Origin: Aureimonas mangrovi
Lineage (GTDB): Bacteria > Pseudomonadota > Alphaproteobacteria > Rhizobiales > Rhizobiaceae
NCBI RefSeq assembly: GCF_014058705.1
Contig: NZ_CP059692.1
Location: forward strand, 248,001-312,000
Length of the DNA stretch: 64,000 nucleotides
Direction of reading: 5' to 3'
This document shows, in pieces, positions 8,431 to 18,778 of the stretch. A program made the position numbers and the translations under genes. Within the stretch, counting starts at the first letter, position 1; the number at the start of each line of letters is the position of its first letter. The notes beneath the pieces were generated by a model. The model was not told the origin of the DNA and searched no databases. It saw only the letters and a list, made by a program, of their open reading frames with translations.

Positions 8431-8461
8431 GGGCCCGGCGTCGACCGGGCCCTCTCCTTTT
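8431..8461 (+). terminator. Intrinsic terminator between hemJ and the DUF486 gene
   Basis: GGGCCCGG, loop CGTCGA, CCGGGCCC, followed by TCTCCTTTT. It ends just before the next start codon region, so the hem genes and the following genes are probably separate units. The DNA between the hemJ stop and the stem shows no recognisable gene. Confidence 0.75.
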
Positions 8462-8474
8462 GTGAGCCTCCGCG

Positions 8475-8825
8475 ATGATCTCCTGGCCCGCGCTCGCGCC
8501 GATCCTGCTTCTCCTCGCCTCCAACGTTTTCATGACCTTCGCCTGGTACGGGCACCTGAGGTTCGAGAACAAGCCGCTGATGCTCGTCATCGCTGCGAGC
8601 TGGGGCATCGCCTTCTTCGAATACTGCCTGGCCGTGCCCGCCAACCGCATCGGCCATCAGGTCTATTCGGCGGCCGAACTGAAGACGATCCAGGAGGTGA
8701 TCACCCTCCTCGTCTTCGCGATCTTTTCGGTGTGGTTTCTCGGCGAGCGCTTGACGTTGAACCATTTCGTCGGCTTTGGCTTGATTTTTGCCGGTGCCGT
8801 CTTCGTTTTTCGCGGACCGCTCTGA
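8475..8825 (+). CDS. DMT-superfamily membrane protein (DUF486)
   Basis: 116 residues with four predicted membrane helices. The sequence MISWPALAPILLLLASNVF, the motif FAWYGHL and the C-terminal LGERLTLNHFVGFGLIFAGA match the DUF486 family of small drug/metabolite-transporter-like proteins. Family function is unknown. It lies 16 bases upstream of gntK on the same strand, so it is likely co-transcribed with the gluconate genes, but no functional link can be claimed. Confidence 0.85.
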   Translation: MISWPALAPILLLLASNVFMTFAWYGHLRFENKPLMLVIAASWGIAFFEYCLAVPANRIGHQVYSAAELKTIQEVITLLVFAIFSVWFLGERLTLNHFVGFGLIFAGAVFVFRGPL

Positions 8826-8841
8826 GCGGGAAGGGAGAGAC

Positions 8842-9372
8842 ATGGCGGACAGCAGACCCGAACGCTTCTCGATCATCGTGATGGGGCCGTCCGGCGTCGG
8901 CAAGACGACGACGGCCGAAGGCATCGCGAACCACCTCGGGCTCGCCTTCGCCGAGGCGGACGAATTCCATCCGCCGGCAAATATCGAGAAGATGTCGAAC
9001 GGCATTCCCCTCGACGACGACGACCGCGCGCCCTGGCTCGAGACGCTCCGGGACTGGATCAGCGAGAAGGCGCGCGGCGGCGAGGATACGGTGCTGACGT
9101 GCTCGGCGCTCAAGCGCCGCTATCGCGACGTTCTGCGCGAGGCGGACGCGCGCGTGCGCTTCCTGGAGCTCGTGATCGATCAGGAAACGGTGGCGGGCCG
9201 GCTTGCCAAGCGCAAGGGCCACTACATGCCCGCCTCGCTTCTCGCCTCGCAGTTCTCCGCGCTGGAGGAACTCGGCGCGGACGAGGACGGCGTGAAGGTG
9301 ACGGTCGATGCCGCGCCCGAAATCGTCATCGAGCGCGCCATCGAGGCCATGGGCCTTGCCGGCAAGGACTGA
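8842..9372 (+). CDS. gntK: Gluconokinase
   Basis: 176 residues. It phosphorylates D-gluconate to 6-phosphogluconate with ATP, feeding the Entner-Doudoroff or pentose phosphate pathway. P-loop GPSGVGKT is at residues 15-22; EADEFHPPANIEKMSNGIPL is the usual substrate-side stretch, and CSALKRRYRD and KGHYMPASLL are also typical of GntK. The ATG at 8842 has AAGGGAGAG just upstream. Followed by a GntP-family permease, so the two form an uptake-and-phosphorylation pair. Confidence 0.94.
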   Translation: MADSRPERFSIIVMGPSGVGKTTTAEGIANHLGLAFAEADEFHPPANIEKMSNGIPLDDDDRAPWLETLRDWISEKARGGEDTVLTCSALKRRYRDVLREADARVRFLELVIDQETVAGRLAKRKGHYMPASLLASQFSALEELGADEDGVKVTVDAAPEIVIERAIEAMGLAGKD

Positions 9373-9431
9373 CACTCTCGCCTTCGGGTGCAACATTCCG
9401 GCCCGCTAGAGGCCTTTCGGAGGGATATGCC

Positions 9432-10811
9432 GTGAACGGCTTCGAACAGACCATGGGCGCGGGGCCCCTTCTGGGGATCGCCGCGGGGGCGATCGCCCTG
9501 ATCCTCGTCCTCATCATCTATTTCCGCATCCACGCCTTCATCACGCTGATCCTCGTCAGCCTCCTGACGGCGCTCGCGGCTGGCATTCCGGGCAGCCAGA
9601 TCATCTCGACGCTGACGACGGCCTTCGGATCGACGCTCGGCGGCGTGGCCCTGCTCGTGGCGCTGGGCGCCATGCTCGGCCGGCTTCTCGAGGTTTCGGG
9701 CGGCGCGCAGGCGCTGGCCGACGGGCTGATCGCGCGCTTCGGAGACAAGCGCGCTCCCCTCGCGCTCGGCATAGCCTCGCTGATCTTCGGCTTCCCGATC
9801 TTCTTCGACGCGGGCCTCGTCGTGATGCTGCCGATCGTCTTCACCGTCGCGCGGCGCCTCGGTGGGGGTCTCCTGCGCTACGGTATTCCCGTCGCGACGG
9901 CCTTCTCGGTCATGCACGTCTTCGTGCCGCCGCATCCCGGCCCCGTCGCCGCCTCCGAGCTTCTGGGCGCCGATGCCGGCCTCCTGATCCTCGTGGGCCT
10001 CCTCGTCGCTATCCCGACCTGGATCGTTGCCGGTCAGCTCTTCGGCCTGTGGATCGGCAAGCGCATCGTCCTGCCCGTGCCCGACATCCTGTCCGGCGGC
10101 CCGCAGGTCGAGGATCGCACCGATCCGCCAAGCCCGGCGACGGTGGTCGGCCTGCTGCTGCTGCCCTTGGCCCTCATCTTCCTCAACACTGGCCTCGACT
10201 TCGCCCGCGCGCAGGGCTGGGTGAACGCCGACGCCGAATGGTTCGGCATCGCACGCGCCGTCGGCTCGACGCCGGTCGCGCTGCTCGTCGCGGTGCTGGT
10301 AGCGTCCTACGTCATCGGCGTGCGGCGCGGGCGCAGCGCCAACGAGGTCGAGTCGAGCCTTGATTCGGCGCTCGGCCCGGTCTGTTCCATCATCCTCATC
10401 ACCGGCGCGGGGGGCATGTTCGGCGGTGTCCTGCGCGCTTCCGGCATCGGTGACGCGCTGGCCTCCGCGCTGGATGGCGTCGGCCTGCCGGTCTTCGTCG
10501 CGGGCTTCGTCATCGCCACTGCGCTGCGTGTTGCACAGGGCTCGGCAACCGTTGCTCTCATCACGGCGGCCGGCCTCGTCCAGCCGGCGATCGCGGCCTC
10601 CGGCTACGAGGGCGTGCAACTCGCCGCGATCGTCCTGTCTCTCGCGGCGGGATCCGTGATGCTCTCCCATGTGAACGATTCGGGCTTCTGGCTTGTCGGC
10701 CGCTTCTTCCAGATGGACGTGAAGACGACCTTCAAGACCTGGACGGTGATGCAGACCCTCGTCGGGCTCATGGGCTTTGCCCTCTCCGGCCTGATCTTCT
10801 TTCTCGCCTGA
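9432..10811 (+). CDS. GntP-family gluconate:H+ symporter
   Basis: 459 residues with about 12-14 hydrophobic segments spread over the whole length. FGFPIFFDAGLVVMLPI, VPPHPGPVAASELLGAD and the C-terminal SVMLSHVNDSGFWLVG are GntP family signatures. The GTG at 9432 is preceded by CGGAGGG with a 7-base gap, which decides the start; an ATG at 9453 is possible. Substrate is inferred as gluconate from the gntK neighbour 59 bases upstream. No GntR-type regulator is next to the pair, so how it is controlled is not visible. Confidence 0.9.
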   Translation: MNGFEQTMGAGPLLGIAAGAIALILVLIIYFRIHAFITLILVSLLTALAAGIPGSQIISTLTTAFGSTLGGVALLVALGAMLGRLLEVSGGAQALADGLIARFGDKRAPLALGIASLIFGFPIFFDAGLVVMLPIVFTVARRLGGGLLRYGIPVATAFSVMHVFVPPHPGPVAASELLGADAGLLILVGLLVAIPTWIVAGQLFGLWIGKRIVLPVPDILSGGPQVEDRTDPPSPATVVGLLLLPLALIFLNTGLDFARAQGWVNADAEWFGIARAVGSTPVALLVAVLVASYVIGVRRGRSANEVESSLDSALGPVCSIILITGAGGMFGGVLRASGIGDALASALDGVGLPVFVAGFVIATALRVAQGSATVALITAAGLVQPAIAASGYEGVQLAAIVLSLAAGSVMLSHVNDSGFWLVGRFFQMDVKTTFKTWTVMQTLVGLMGFALSGLIFFLA

Positions 10812-10837
10812 GACGAGCTCGCCGGCACCGCTCCGGC

Positions 10838-10853
10838 TGATTCACGTGAAACG
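10838..10853. other. parS-like site (14 of 16) upstream of rho
   Basis: TGATTCACGTGAAACG differs from TGTTTCACGTGAAACA at two positions. It is one of only two intergenic sites in the set and lies between the gluconate permease and rho. Confidence 0.7.
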
Positions 10854-10884
10854 ACGCCGGCTTGCGCATGCGCATGGCCGGCGT
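10854..10884. other. Long inverted repeat upstream of rho
   Basis: Arms ACGCCGGC (10854-10861) and GCCGGCGT (10877-10884) enclose a second palindrome GCGCATGCGC. It overlaps a promoter-like element and lies directly beside a parS-like site. It could be an operator or a leader hairpin. Confidence 0.4.
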
Positions 10885-10890
10885 TATATC
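10862..10890 (+). promoter_or_regulatory. Candidate promoter for rho
   Basis: TTGCGC (10862-10867) and TATATC (10885-10890) are spaced 17 bases apart, close to a housekeeping sigma-70-type promoter. The start of rho is about 165 bases downstream, leaving room for a leader; rho leaders are often autoregulated. The -35 lies within the inverted repeat. Confidence 0.4.
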
Positions 10891-11054
10891 ATGGGCTCCC
10901 GCCTTTCGAACGCGTCGGGCCGGCATCCATGCCCCCGATCTTCGCGTTCACTTTGCATCGCCGACAGTCGCTTACGCTTTCAGGCCTGCAATCCATTCCC
11001 CGCGATCACTTGTCCCCCGATCCGACGGATCGCCGGGACGGAGCCTAGACGAAC

Positions 11055-12320
<1,266 letters not shown>

Positions 12321-12356
12321 TCGCGTAGAGCGCCGTGCGTCCCATCGGGCGCACAA

Positions 12357-12368
12357 AGGTCGCTCGAC
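12357..12368. other. Small hairpin downstream of rho
   Basis: GGTCG-CT-CGACC, flanked by AAA and ACTTT, lies between the rho stop and the intrinsic terminator. Two GCGCCGTGCGTCC segments flank it (about 12330 and 12383). No function can be assigned. Confidence 0.25.
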
Positions 12369-12391
12369 CACTTTGCATCCATGCGCCGTGC

Positions 12392-12425
12392 GTCCTTTCG
12401 AACGCGCAACGCTTGGTCTATCGAA
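12392..12425 (+). repeat. Degenerate intergenic repeat, copy B
   Basis: GTCCTTTCG, CGCGCA and TATCGAA in order, as in copy A at 1932-1968. A partial relative, CCTTTCGAACGCG, appears about 10.91 kb upstream of rho. Confidence 0.35.
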
Positions 12426-12428
12426 GGG

Positions 12429-12455
12429 CGCCCGCTTTCGAGCGGGCGTCCTTTT
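12429..12455 (+). terminator. Intrinsic terminator downstream of rho
   Basis: Stem CGCCCGCT, loop TTCG, AGCGGGCG, then TCCTTTTT. It ends 19 bases before the YbaK-like start and separates rho from the mnm genes. Confidence 0.85.
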
Positions 12456-12473
12456 TCGTTCAAGGAGCCTGCG

Positions 12474-12956
12474 ATGAGCGACCCGACCGACCTGCCGGAC
12501 GCCGTGCGCCGTGTCGAGATGGCGGCGATGCAAAAGGGCCTGCCGATCCGCGTGGTGAAGACGGCGACGAGCGCCCGCACCGCACAGGAGGCGGCGGACG
12601 CCGTCGGCACCTCGCCCGCGCAGATCGTGAAGAGCCTCGTCTTTCGTGGCGCTTCCAGCGGCCGGGCGGTGATGATCCTCGTGTCGGGCGCCAATCGCGT
12701 CGACGAGGCCCGCGCCGCCGGCTGGCTGGGCGAGGCCGTAGAGCGCCCGGATGCGGCTTTCGTCCGCGAGGCGACGGGCTTTGCCATCGGCGGTGTCTCG
12801 CCGCTCGGCGCCTCGGGCGCGCTGCCTATCTATATGGACCGCACGCTTCTCGGCTTCCCAGCCGTCTGGGCCGCGGCGGGAACGCCGTTCCATGTGTTCG
12901 AGGCCGTGCCCGACAGCCTGCGATCCGTCCTGGACGCGACAATTGTCGATCTCTGA
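12474..12956 (+). CDS. YbaK/ProX-type aminoacyl-tRNA deacylase
   Basis: 160 residues. The family hydrolyses mischarged aminoacyl-tRNAs such as Cys-tRNAPro or Ala-tRNAPro in trans. AAQEAADAVGTSPAQIVKSLVF-type spacing is present (here TAQEAADAVGTSP then AQIVKSLVFR, with the conserved Lys), then FAIGGVSPLGASGALPIYMD and the C-terminal VWAAAGTPFHVFEA. The ATG at 12474 was chosen because it follows AAGGAG and gives the family N-terminus. It overlaps the likely TTG start of mnmE by 14 bases. Exact tRNA substrate is not evident. Confidence 0.88.
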   Translation: MSDPTDLPDAVRRVEMAAMQKGLPIRVVKTATSARTAQEAADAVGTSPAQIVKSLVFRGASSGRAVMILVSGANRVDEARAAGWLGEAVERPDAAFVREATGFAIGGVSPLGASGALPIYMDRTLLGFPAVWAAAGTPFHVFEAVPDSLRSVLDATIVDL

Positions 12957-14295
12957 AGCCTTCAACTCCGGCGCTGGATTCGCCGGCGAAACGATCGTCG
13001 CCTTGTCCAGCGGCGCCCTTCCCTCGGGCGTCGCCGTCCTGCGGGCCAGCGGCCCCGGTGCGCGCGATCTCCTCGTGAACCTTGCCGGAGGCGTCCCGGA
13101 AGCGCGCCGCGCCAGCCTGCGCACGATCCGCGACAGCGACGGCCAGACCGTTGATCGCGGCCTCGTGCTGTTCTTTCCAGGGCCGAATTCGGTGACAGGC
13201 GAAGACCTCGCCGAATTCCATCTCCACGGCAGCCGCGCGACCGTTTCGGCCTTCATAACGGCGGCCTGTGCGGTGCCGGGCGTCCGCCTCGCCGAAGCCG
13301 GCGAGTTCACCCGGCGCGCCTTCGTCAACGGCCGCATCGACCTGACGGAGGCGGAAGGTCTCGCCGATCTTCTGGCCGCTGAAACGGACGGTCAACGCCG
13401 CCGTGCGCTGACGCAGACCGGTGGACGGTTGCGCGCGCTCTACGAGGGCTGGGGCAGCCAACTTCTCGAAGCCCGCGCGCTTCTCGAGGCCGACTTCGAT
13501 TTCGCCGACGAAGGCGAGGTCTCGGACGAGGTCGCGGAGGGTGTCGCCCAGGCGGTGGAAACGCTCGCTTCCGAGATCGAAGCTCACCTTGCGGGTGCCG
13601 GCCGCGGCGAACTGATGCGCGAGGGTTTTCGCGTTGCGCTCGCCGGTTCACCCAATGCCGGCAAGTCCAGCCTTCTCAACGCGCTGGCGGGGCGGGAAGC
13701 CGCCATTGTCACGGACATTCCCGGCACCACCCGCGATCTGGTGGAGGTGACGCTCGACCTCGGCGGCGTCCTGGTGCGGCTGACCGACACGGCGGGCCTT
13801 CGCGACACTTCCGACGCGGTCGAGGCTATCGGGGTCGCGCGGGCACGCGATGCGATGGCGCGGGCCGACCTCGTTCTGCTGCTGGTGCCGCCGGGAGAGC
13901 CGCTCGCCGAGGCGCAGATTCACGTGAAACAGATCGAGCCGGACCGCCTCGCGATCCTGCGGTCCAAGGCTGACCTTGACGGTGAGGAGTTGTCCGGGCT
14001 GGCGATCTCGGTCAGGACCGGTAGCGGCCTCGGCCAACTCGAGCGTCTGATCGCGGCGCGCGCCCAAGAGGCCGCCGGCGATCCCGACCTGCTGGTGCCG
14101 ACCCGCGCGCGCCACCGCGCGGCCCTGGAGGCGGCGCTGGCGATCCTGCGCGAAGCCCCGCCGGCTTCGCTTCCCCCGGAAATTCTCGCCGAAAACCTGC
14201 GCCGCGCCGCCGGCGCGTTGGAGGCGCTCACCGGCCGCCAGGGCGTGGAAGACCTTCTCGACGTGATCTTCTCGCAGTTCTGTATCGGCAAGTGA
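12943..14295 (+). CDS. mnmE: tRNA modification GTPase MnmE
   Basis: 450 residues. With MnmG it makes 5-carboxymethylaminomethyl-uridine at the wobble base of several tRNAs. N-terminal tetrahydrofolate-binding domain beginning [19 protein letters not shown], helical domain, G domain with P-loop GSPNAGKSS at about 235-243 and DIPGTTRDL (G2), DTAGLRDT (G3), and the invariant C-terminal CIGK. The only in-frame start near the family N-terminus is TTG at 12943, overlapping the end of the upstream gene. The G domain contains a parS-like site at 13916-13931, read as His-Val-Lys-Gln. Confidence 0.95.
   Translation: MSISEAFNSGAGFAGETIVALSSGALPSGVAVLRASGPGARDLLVNLAGGVPEARRASLRTIRDSDGQTVDRGLVLFFPGPNSVTGEDLAEFHLHGSRATVSAFITAACAVPGVRLAEAGEFTRRAFVNGRIDLTEAEGLADLLAAETDGQRRRALTQTGGRLRALYEGWGSQLLEARALLEADFDFADEGEVSDEVAEGVAQAVETLASEIEAHLAGAGRGELMREGFRVALAGSPNAGKSSLLNALAGREAAIVTDIPGTTRDLVEVTLDLGGVLVRLTDTAGLRDTSDAVEAIGVARARDAMARADLVLLLVPPGEPLAEAQIHVKQIEPDRLAILRSKADLDGEELSGLAISVRTGSGLGQLERLIAARAQEAAGDPDLLVPTRARHRAALEAALAILREAPPASLPPEILAENLRRAAGALEALTGRQGVEDLLDVIFSQFCIGK
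13916..13931. other. parS-like site (14 of 16) inside mnmE
   Basis: AGATTCACGTGAAACA; mismatches to TGTTTCACGTGAAACA at positions 1 and 3. It lies about 3 kb left of parA. Confidence 0.7.
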
Positions 14296-14344
14296 TGCGT
14301 CGCCATCGTTGACAAGGCGGGGCGCGCGCGGCTTCTACGCGGGC

Positions 14345-16213
14345 ATGGCTCAGGATCACCACTTCGACGTCGTCGTCATCGGCGGCGGACATGCCGGCTG
14401 CGAGGCGGCGGACGCCGCCGCGCGCGCCGGTGCGCGCACCGCGCTTCTGACACATCGCTTCGAGACGGTGGGTGCGATGAGCTGCAATCCGGCAATCGGC
14501 GGCATCGGCAAAGGGCATCTGGTCCGCGAGATCGACGCGCTGGGTGGTCTCATGGGCCGCGCGGCCGATGCGGGGGGCATCCAGTTCCGCATCCTCAACC
14601 GGCGCAAGGGCCCGGCCGTTCACGGCCCTCGCACGCAGGCCGACCGCAAGCTCTATCGCTCGGCGGTCCAGCACATGATTCGCGCCCGGAACAATCTGGC
14701 CGTGGTCGAGGGCGATGCGGTGTCATTGGCGCATCGTGACGGTCGCTGGACGCTCGGCCTGCGCGATGGCGGGGAGCTCGGCTGCGCCGCCGTCGTGCTG
14801 ACGAGCGGGACGTTCCTGAACGGCCTGATCCATATCGGCGAGACGCAGATCCCGGCGGGGCGGATGGGCGAGGCTCCTGCGACCGGGCTTTCCGACGCGC
14901 TGCGCGGTTTCGGCGTTTCGCTTGGGCGTCTCAAGACGGGCACGCCCGCACGGCTCGACGGCCGGACGATCGATTGGGCCGGTCTCGATCGCCAGCCGCC
15001 CGACGACGAGCCGGTGCCATTCTCCTATCTCACGCAGAAGATCACCAATCCACAGATCGATTGCGGCATCACGCGCACCACGGAACGCACCCACGCGATC
15101 ATTCGCGACAACCTGCACCGCTCGGCAATGTATGGCGGGCGGATCGCGGGTACCGGGCCGCGCTACTGCCCGTCGATCGAAGACAAGATCGTGCGGTTCG
15201 GCGACCGCGAAGGCCATCAGATCTTCCTGGAGCCGGAAGGACTGGACGATGATACGGTCTACCCGAACGGTCTTTCGACATCGCTTCCCGAGGACGTGCA
15301 GGATGCGTTCCTGCGCTCCATTCCGGGGCTGGAACGGGTGCGCATCCTGAAGCCCGGCTATGCCATCGAATACGACCATGTCGATCCGCGCGAACTCTCG
15401 CGCTCGCTCGAGGTGAGGAAGGCACCGCAGGGGCTGTTCCTTGCCGGGCAGATCAACGGCACGACGGGCTATGAGGAGGCCGCTGCACAGGGTCTCGTCG
15501 CCGGCCTGAACGCCGCGCGACGCGCGAGTGGGCAGGAGCCCGCCGTTTTCGGCCGCGAGGAGGCCTATATCGGCGTGATGATCGACGATCTCACGCGGAC
15601 CGGTGTCACCGAGCCCTATCGCATGTTCACCTCGCGCGCCGAGTTCCGCCTTTCCCTGCGGGCCGACAATGCCGATCGCCGCCTCACGCCGCGCGGGAGC
15701 GCGCTCGGTTTGGTCGAAGCAGAGCGGGAACGCGCTTTCGAGGCAAGCGAAAGGCGGCTCGCGGAAGCGCGCGCCACGCTCGAAGGGTTGACCCTGACGC
15801 CTAGCGAGGCGGAAAGGAACGGTCTTTCCATCAACCAGGACGGCCGTCGTCGCAACGCCTTCCAGCTTCTGTCGCATGGCGATGTCGACCTCGATCGGCT
15901 GCAACGCATCTGGCCGGAGCTGAGCGGGATCGAGGGCCGGACACGAGAACGCATCGCCATCGAGGCGACCTACGACGTCTATCTCGATCGTCAACGCAAC
16001 GAACAGCTCCGTCTCAAGCGCGACGAGCAGCGGGTGATCCCGCAGGATTTCAATTTCGCGGCGCTCAAGGGCCTGTCTCACGAACTGCGTGAAAAGCTCT
16101 CCCGCCGGCGGCCATCGAGCTTGGCCGAGGCGGAGCGGATCGACGGAATGACGCCGGCTGCGTTGGCGATCCTGCTGATGGCTCTCCGTACACCGAAGCG
16201 CGTGGCGGCATGA
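14345..16213 (+). CDS. mnmG: tRNA uridine 5-carboxymethylaminomethyl modification enzyme MnmG
   Basis: 622 residues, the FAD-dependent partner of MnmE. FAD-binding [12 protein letters not shown] is at about residues 11-22, [13 protein letters not shown] at about 46-58, and the C-terminal helical domain includes [21 protein letters not shown]-type sequence ([11 protein letters not shown] and [15 protein letters not shown]). The ATG at 14345 gives the usual N-terminus; 12 codons upstream are open but not conserved. The stop overlaps the rsmG start (ATGA), so the two are translationally coupled. Confidence 0.97.
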   Translation: MAQDHHFDVVVIGGGHAGCEAADAAARAGARTALLTHRFETVGAMSCNPAIGGIGKGHLVREIDALGGLMGRAADAGGIQFRILNRRKGPAVHGPRTQADRKLYRSAVQHMIRARNNLAVVEGDAVSLAHRDGRWTLGLRDGGELGCAAVVLTSGTFLNGLIHIGETQIPAGRMGEAPATGLSDALRGFGVSLGRLKTGTPARLDGRTIDWAGLDRQPPDDEPVPFSYLTQKITNPQIDCGITRTTERTHAIIRDNLHRSAMYGGRIAGTGPRYCPSIEDKIVRFGDREGHQIFLEPEGLDDDTVYPNGLSTSLPEDVQDAFLRSIPGLERVRILKPGYAIEYDHVDPRELSRSLEVRKAPQGLFLAGQINGTTGYEEAAAQGLVAGLNAARRASGQEPAVFGREEAYIGVMIDDLTRTGVTEPYRMFTSRAEFRLSLRADNADRRLTPRGSALGLVEAERERAFEASERRLAEARATLEGLTLTPSEAERNGLSINQDGRRRNAFQLLSHGDVDLDRLQRIWPELSGIEGRTRERIAIEATYDVYLDRQRNEQLRLKRDEQRVIPQDFNFAALKGLSHELREKLSRRRPSSLAEAERIDGMTPAALAILLMALRTPKRVAA

Positions 16214-16857
16214 CGACAGGCCTGGCACAGGACCGCGCGGCAGTTCTCTCCCGCAACGGCGTTTCACGTGAAACGCTGGAAAGGCTGGATCACTACGCTG
16301 ATCGTCTGAGAGCTTGGCAGAAGACGACGAATCTGGTCGCGCCATCGACACTGGATGCGCTGTGGTCGCGGCATCTGGAGGAAGGGTTGCGGCTCTATCC
16401 GCTGGTCGGAGCGGCGCCGAAGATCGTCGATCTCGGCTCGGGCGGCGGGCTGCCGGGTCTTGTCCTCGCGATCAAAGCGAAAGACGCACAGCCCGGCCAG
16501 AGCGTCACGCTGGTGGAGAGCAACAGCAAGAAGGCGGCCTTCCTGCGCACGGTGATTCGCGAGCTGGCCCTCCCGGCGGACGTTCGTGCCGAGCGGATCG
16601 AGCAGGCGGGAGCGGCATTGGCCACGGCCGATGTAGTGACCGCGCGCGCTCTCGCGTCGCTGGATGTCCTGCTCGGCTTCGTTTCAGGCCATATCGGCGA
16701 CCACACGCGGTGCCTTTTCCCCAAGGGGCGCCAACATGAGGCCGAAATCGCAGAGGCCTCTGCCCATTGGCGTTTCGACATGGTAAAGCATCCGTCAACG
16801 GGCGAAGAGGGCTCGGTCGTCCTGGAGCTGCGCTCCATTCGACCCATCGGCGCCTGA
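16210..16857 (+). CDS. rsmG: 16S rRNA (guanine527-N7)-methyltransferase RsmG
   Basis: 215 residues. It methylates G527 of 16S rRNA with S-adenosylmethionine; loss gives low-level streptomycin resistance in other bacteria. The SAM-binding loop [16 protein letters not shown] is at about residues 72-87, and the N-terminal helix [22 protein letters not shown]-type (here [12 protein letters not shown]) precedes [12 protein letters not shown]. Codons for VSRET at about residues 18-22 are formed by a palindromic parS-like site at 16260-16275. The start overlaps the mnmG stop by 4 bases. Confidence 0.95.
   Translation: MTTGLAQDRAAVLSRNGVSRETLERLDHYADRLRAWQKTTNLVAPSTLDALWSRHLEEGLRLYPLVGAAPKIVDLGSGGGLPGLVLAIKAKDAQPGQSVTLVESNSKKAAFLRTVIRELALPADVRAERIEQAGAALATADVVTARALASLDVLLGFVSGHIGDHTRCLFPKGRQHEAEIAEASAHWRFDMVKHPSTGEEGSVVLELRSIRPIGA
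16260..16275. other. parS-like site (14 of 16, perfect 14-bp palindrome core) inside rsmG
   Basis: CGTTTCACGTGAAACG. The whole 16-mer is palindromic; only the outermost pair differs from TGTTTCACGTGAAACA. It is 650 bases upstream of parA and identical to the site at 39286-39301. Confidence 0.85.
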
Positions 16858-16911
16858 GGGCCGCCAGACGGCGCTCGAACCGCCTGCGGTTCGATCATCG
16901 GGAAACGTGAA

Positions 16912-17721
16912 GTGGACATTCCGACACGGCCTGCGATGCGCGTCATTACCATCGCCAACCAGAAGGGTGGCGTCGGCAAGACGACCACGGCCATCAATCT
17001 CGCGACGGCGCTCGCCGCGATCGGCAAGCGTACGCTGCTGATCGACCTTGACCCGCAGGGTAACGCCTCGACGGGCCTCGGGATCGACAAGGACGACCGC
17101 GCGACCTCTTCCTACGACGTTCTCGTGGAGCGCGCCTCGATCACGCAGGCGGCGATGGCGACCGCGGTGCCCGATCTCTCCGTCGTCCCATCGACGCTCG
17201 ACCTTCTGGGCGTCGAGATGGAGATCGCTGGTGCCGGCGGTCGTGCCTACCGGCTGCGCGATGCCCTGCACTTCCACGGGATGGAGGATGCGGCCTTCGA
17301 TTTCGTCTTGATCGATTGCCCCCCCTCGCTGAACCTCTTGACGATCAACGCGATGGCCGCCGCGGACGCGATCCTCGTGCCGCTGCAGTGCGAGTTCTTC
17401 GCGCTGGAAGGTCTGAGCCAGCTTCTGGAAACCGTGGAGCAGGTGCGTGACACGCTGAACCCCACGCTCGGCCTGCATGGCATCGTCCTCACCATGTATG
17501 ACGGCCGCAACAATCTCGCCGCACAGGTGGTCAAGGACGTCCGCGCCTATATGGGCCGGCATGTCTACGAGACGGTGATCCCGCGCAATGTGCGCGTTTC
17601 GGAAGCGCCGTCCTTCGGCAAGCCGGCGATCCTCTACGACATGAAGTGCACTGGCAGTCAGGCCTATATTCGACTCGCCTCCGAAATCATTCAGCGCGAA
17701 CGCGAGCAGGTCGCCGCATGA
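16912..17721 (+). CDS. parA: Chromosome partitioning ATPase ParA
   Basis: 269 residues from GTG, or 261 from the ATG at 16936. It is a Walker-type ATPase that binds DNA non-specifically and moves ParB-parS complexes. Deviant Walker A KGGVGKTTT is at about residues 18-26, LLIDLDPQGNASTGLG is the A' motif, and LIDCPPSLNLLTINA is Walker B. GTG is preferred because a weak GGGAAA precedes it and relatives carry a short extension before RVITIANQKGG. It is followed by parB after 58 bases. Together with the parS-like sites and origin-like gap in this window it forms the chromosome segregation system. Confidence 0.95.
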   Translation: MDIPTRPAMRVITIANQKGGVGKTTTAINLATALAAIGKRTLLIDLDPQGNASTGLGIDKDDRATSSYDVLVERASITQAAMATAVPDLSVVPSTLDLLGVEMEIAGAGGRAYRLRDALHFHGMEDAAFDFVLIDCPPSLNLLTINAMAAADAILVPLQCEFFALEGLSQLLETVEQVRDTLNPTLGLHGIVLTMYDGRNNLAAQVVKDVRAYMGRHVYETVIPRNVRVSEAPSFGKPAILYDMKCTGSQAYIRLASEIIQREREQVAA

Positions 17722-17779
17722 GATTTCGATTCACGTCCGTTTCGATCCAGTTCCACAAAGTTTCACGGAGGTCCGGCCG

Positions 17780-18775
17780 ATGAGCGAGGACACGTCGCGC
17801 GCGCGCCTCGGGCGCGGTCTGGCTTCGCTGATCGGAGCGGGCGGCACTGCGGGCGCGGGGCCCAGGACGCCCCTGCCCTTCGCGGGACCGGGAGGCGCGG
17901 GCGAGCGCAAGGTCGAGATCGGCCGCCTTTCGCCGAACCCGAAGAATCCGCGTCGGCAGTTCACGCAGGCCGACCTCGATGACCTTACGGCGTCGATCAA
18001 GGTTCACGGCGTCGTGCAGCCGATCCTCGTGCGCCAGCTTTCGGGCGGCGAGACCGGCTATGAGATCGTGGCGGGTGAGCGTCGCTGGCGTGCCGCCAAG
18101 GCGGCGGGGCTCTCCGAGGTTCCCGTGGTGGTGCGCGCCATCGGCGACCGCGAGTCGCTCGAGATCGCGATCATCGAGAACGTCCAGCGTGCCGACCTCA
18201 ACGCCATCGAGGAGGCGCGCGGCTACCAGATGCTCGTGGACGAGCACGCCTACACGCAGGCCGATCTCGCGGAAGTGCTGGGAAAGAGCCGAAGCCATGT
18301 CGCCAACACGCTGCGCCTGCTGAAACTGCCGGAAGCCGTCCTGACGATGGTCGAGCGCGGCGAGCTCTCTGCGGGCGCCGCGCGCACGGCGGTCTCGATG
18401 GACGACCCGGAAGCCTTCGCACGCCGCATCGCCGATGGCGGGCTCAGCGTGCGCGAGGCCGAGGAGGCGGCACGCACCGAGACGGCCGCTCCGCCCAAGG
18501 CGCGCCCACGCGGCGCGAAGGCGAAAACACCGCAGCCGGTGGCGCCGGTGGGCGTGATGCCCGCGCCGCAAGCGCCGGCCGTCGTGAAGGACGCCGATAC
18601 GCTGGCACTGGAGGCGCTTCTGACGGAAGCGCTGTCGATGCCGGTTTCGATCGATCTCGCCGGACGTGGCGGGCGGCTGTCGCTGAGCTTCGCCGATCTC
18701 GACCAGCTCGACGACATCTGCCGGCTTCTGCAGGCGCGCCGCACCGCGTCGGAACCGCGCATCCGCGAACTCTGA
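17780..18775 (+). CDS. parB: Chromosome partitioning protein ParB (CTPase, parS binding)
   Basis: 331 residues. ParB binds parS, closes into a CTP-dependent clamp and spreads along DNA. The N-terminal ParA-interaction segment ARLGRGLASLIG is at about residues 8-19, the CTP-binding GERRWRAAK at about 99-107, box II ENVQRADLNAIEEA at about 134-147, and then the helix-turn-helix around LAEVLGKSRSHVANTLRLL. A variable Ala/Pro linker and a C-terminal dimerisation domain (LALEALLTEALSMPVSI onward) follow. The gene ends 3 bases before the convergent holA end. Confidence 0.96.
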   Translation: MSEDTSRARLGRGLASLIGAGGTAGAGPRTPLPFAGPGGAGERKVEIGRLSPNPKNPRRQFTQADLDDLTASIKVHGVVQPILVRQLSGGETGYEIVAGERRWRAAKAAGLSEVPVVVRAIGDRESLEIAIIENVQRADLNAIEEARGYQMLVDEHAYTQADLAEVLGKSRSHVANTLRLLKLPEAVLTMVERGELSAGAARTAVSMDDPEAFARRIADGGLSVREAEEAARTETAAPPKARPRGAKAKTPQPVAPVGVMPAPQAPAVVKDADTLALEALLTEALSMPVSIDLAGRGGRLSLSFADLDQLDDICRLLQARRTASEPRIREL

Positions 18776-18778
18776 CGA

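Noticed and set aside
7706-10670. Long open frames on the minus strand opposite hemJ, gntK and the gluconate permease.
   Set aside because: They are antisense to recognised genes, have Arg/Asp/Gly-rich composition typical of GC-rich shadow frames, and no family motifs.
12751-12942. Extension of mnmE upstream to an ATG at 12751.
   Set aside because: It would overlap most of the last third of the YbaK-like gene and adds 64 non-conserved residues; TTG at 12943 gives the family length.
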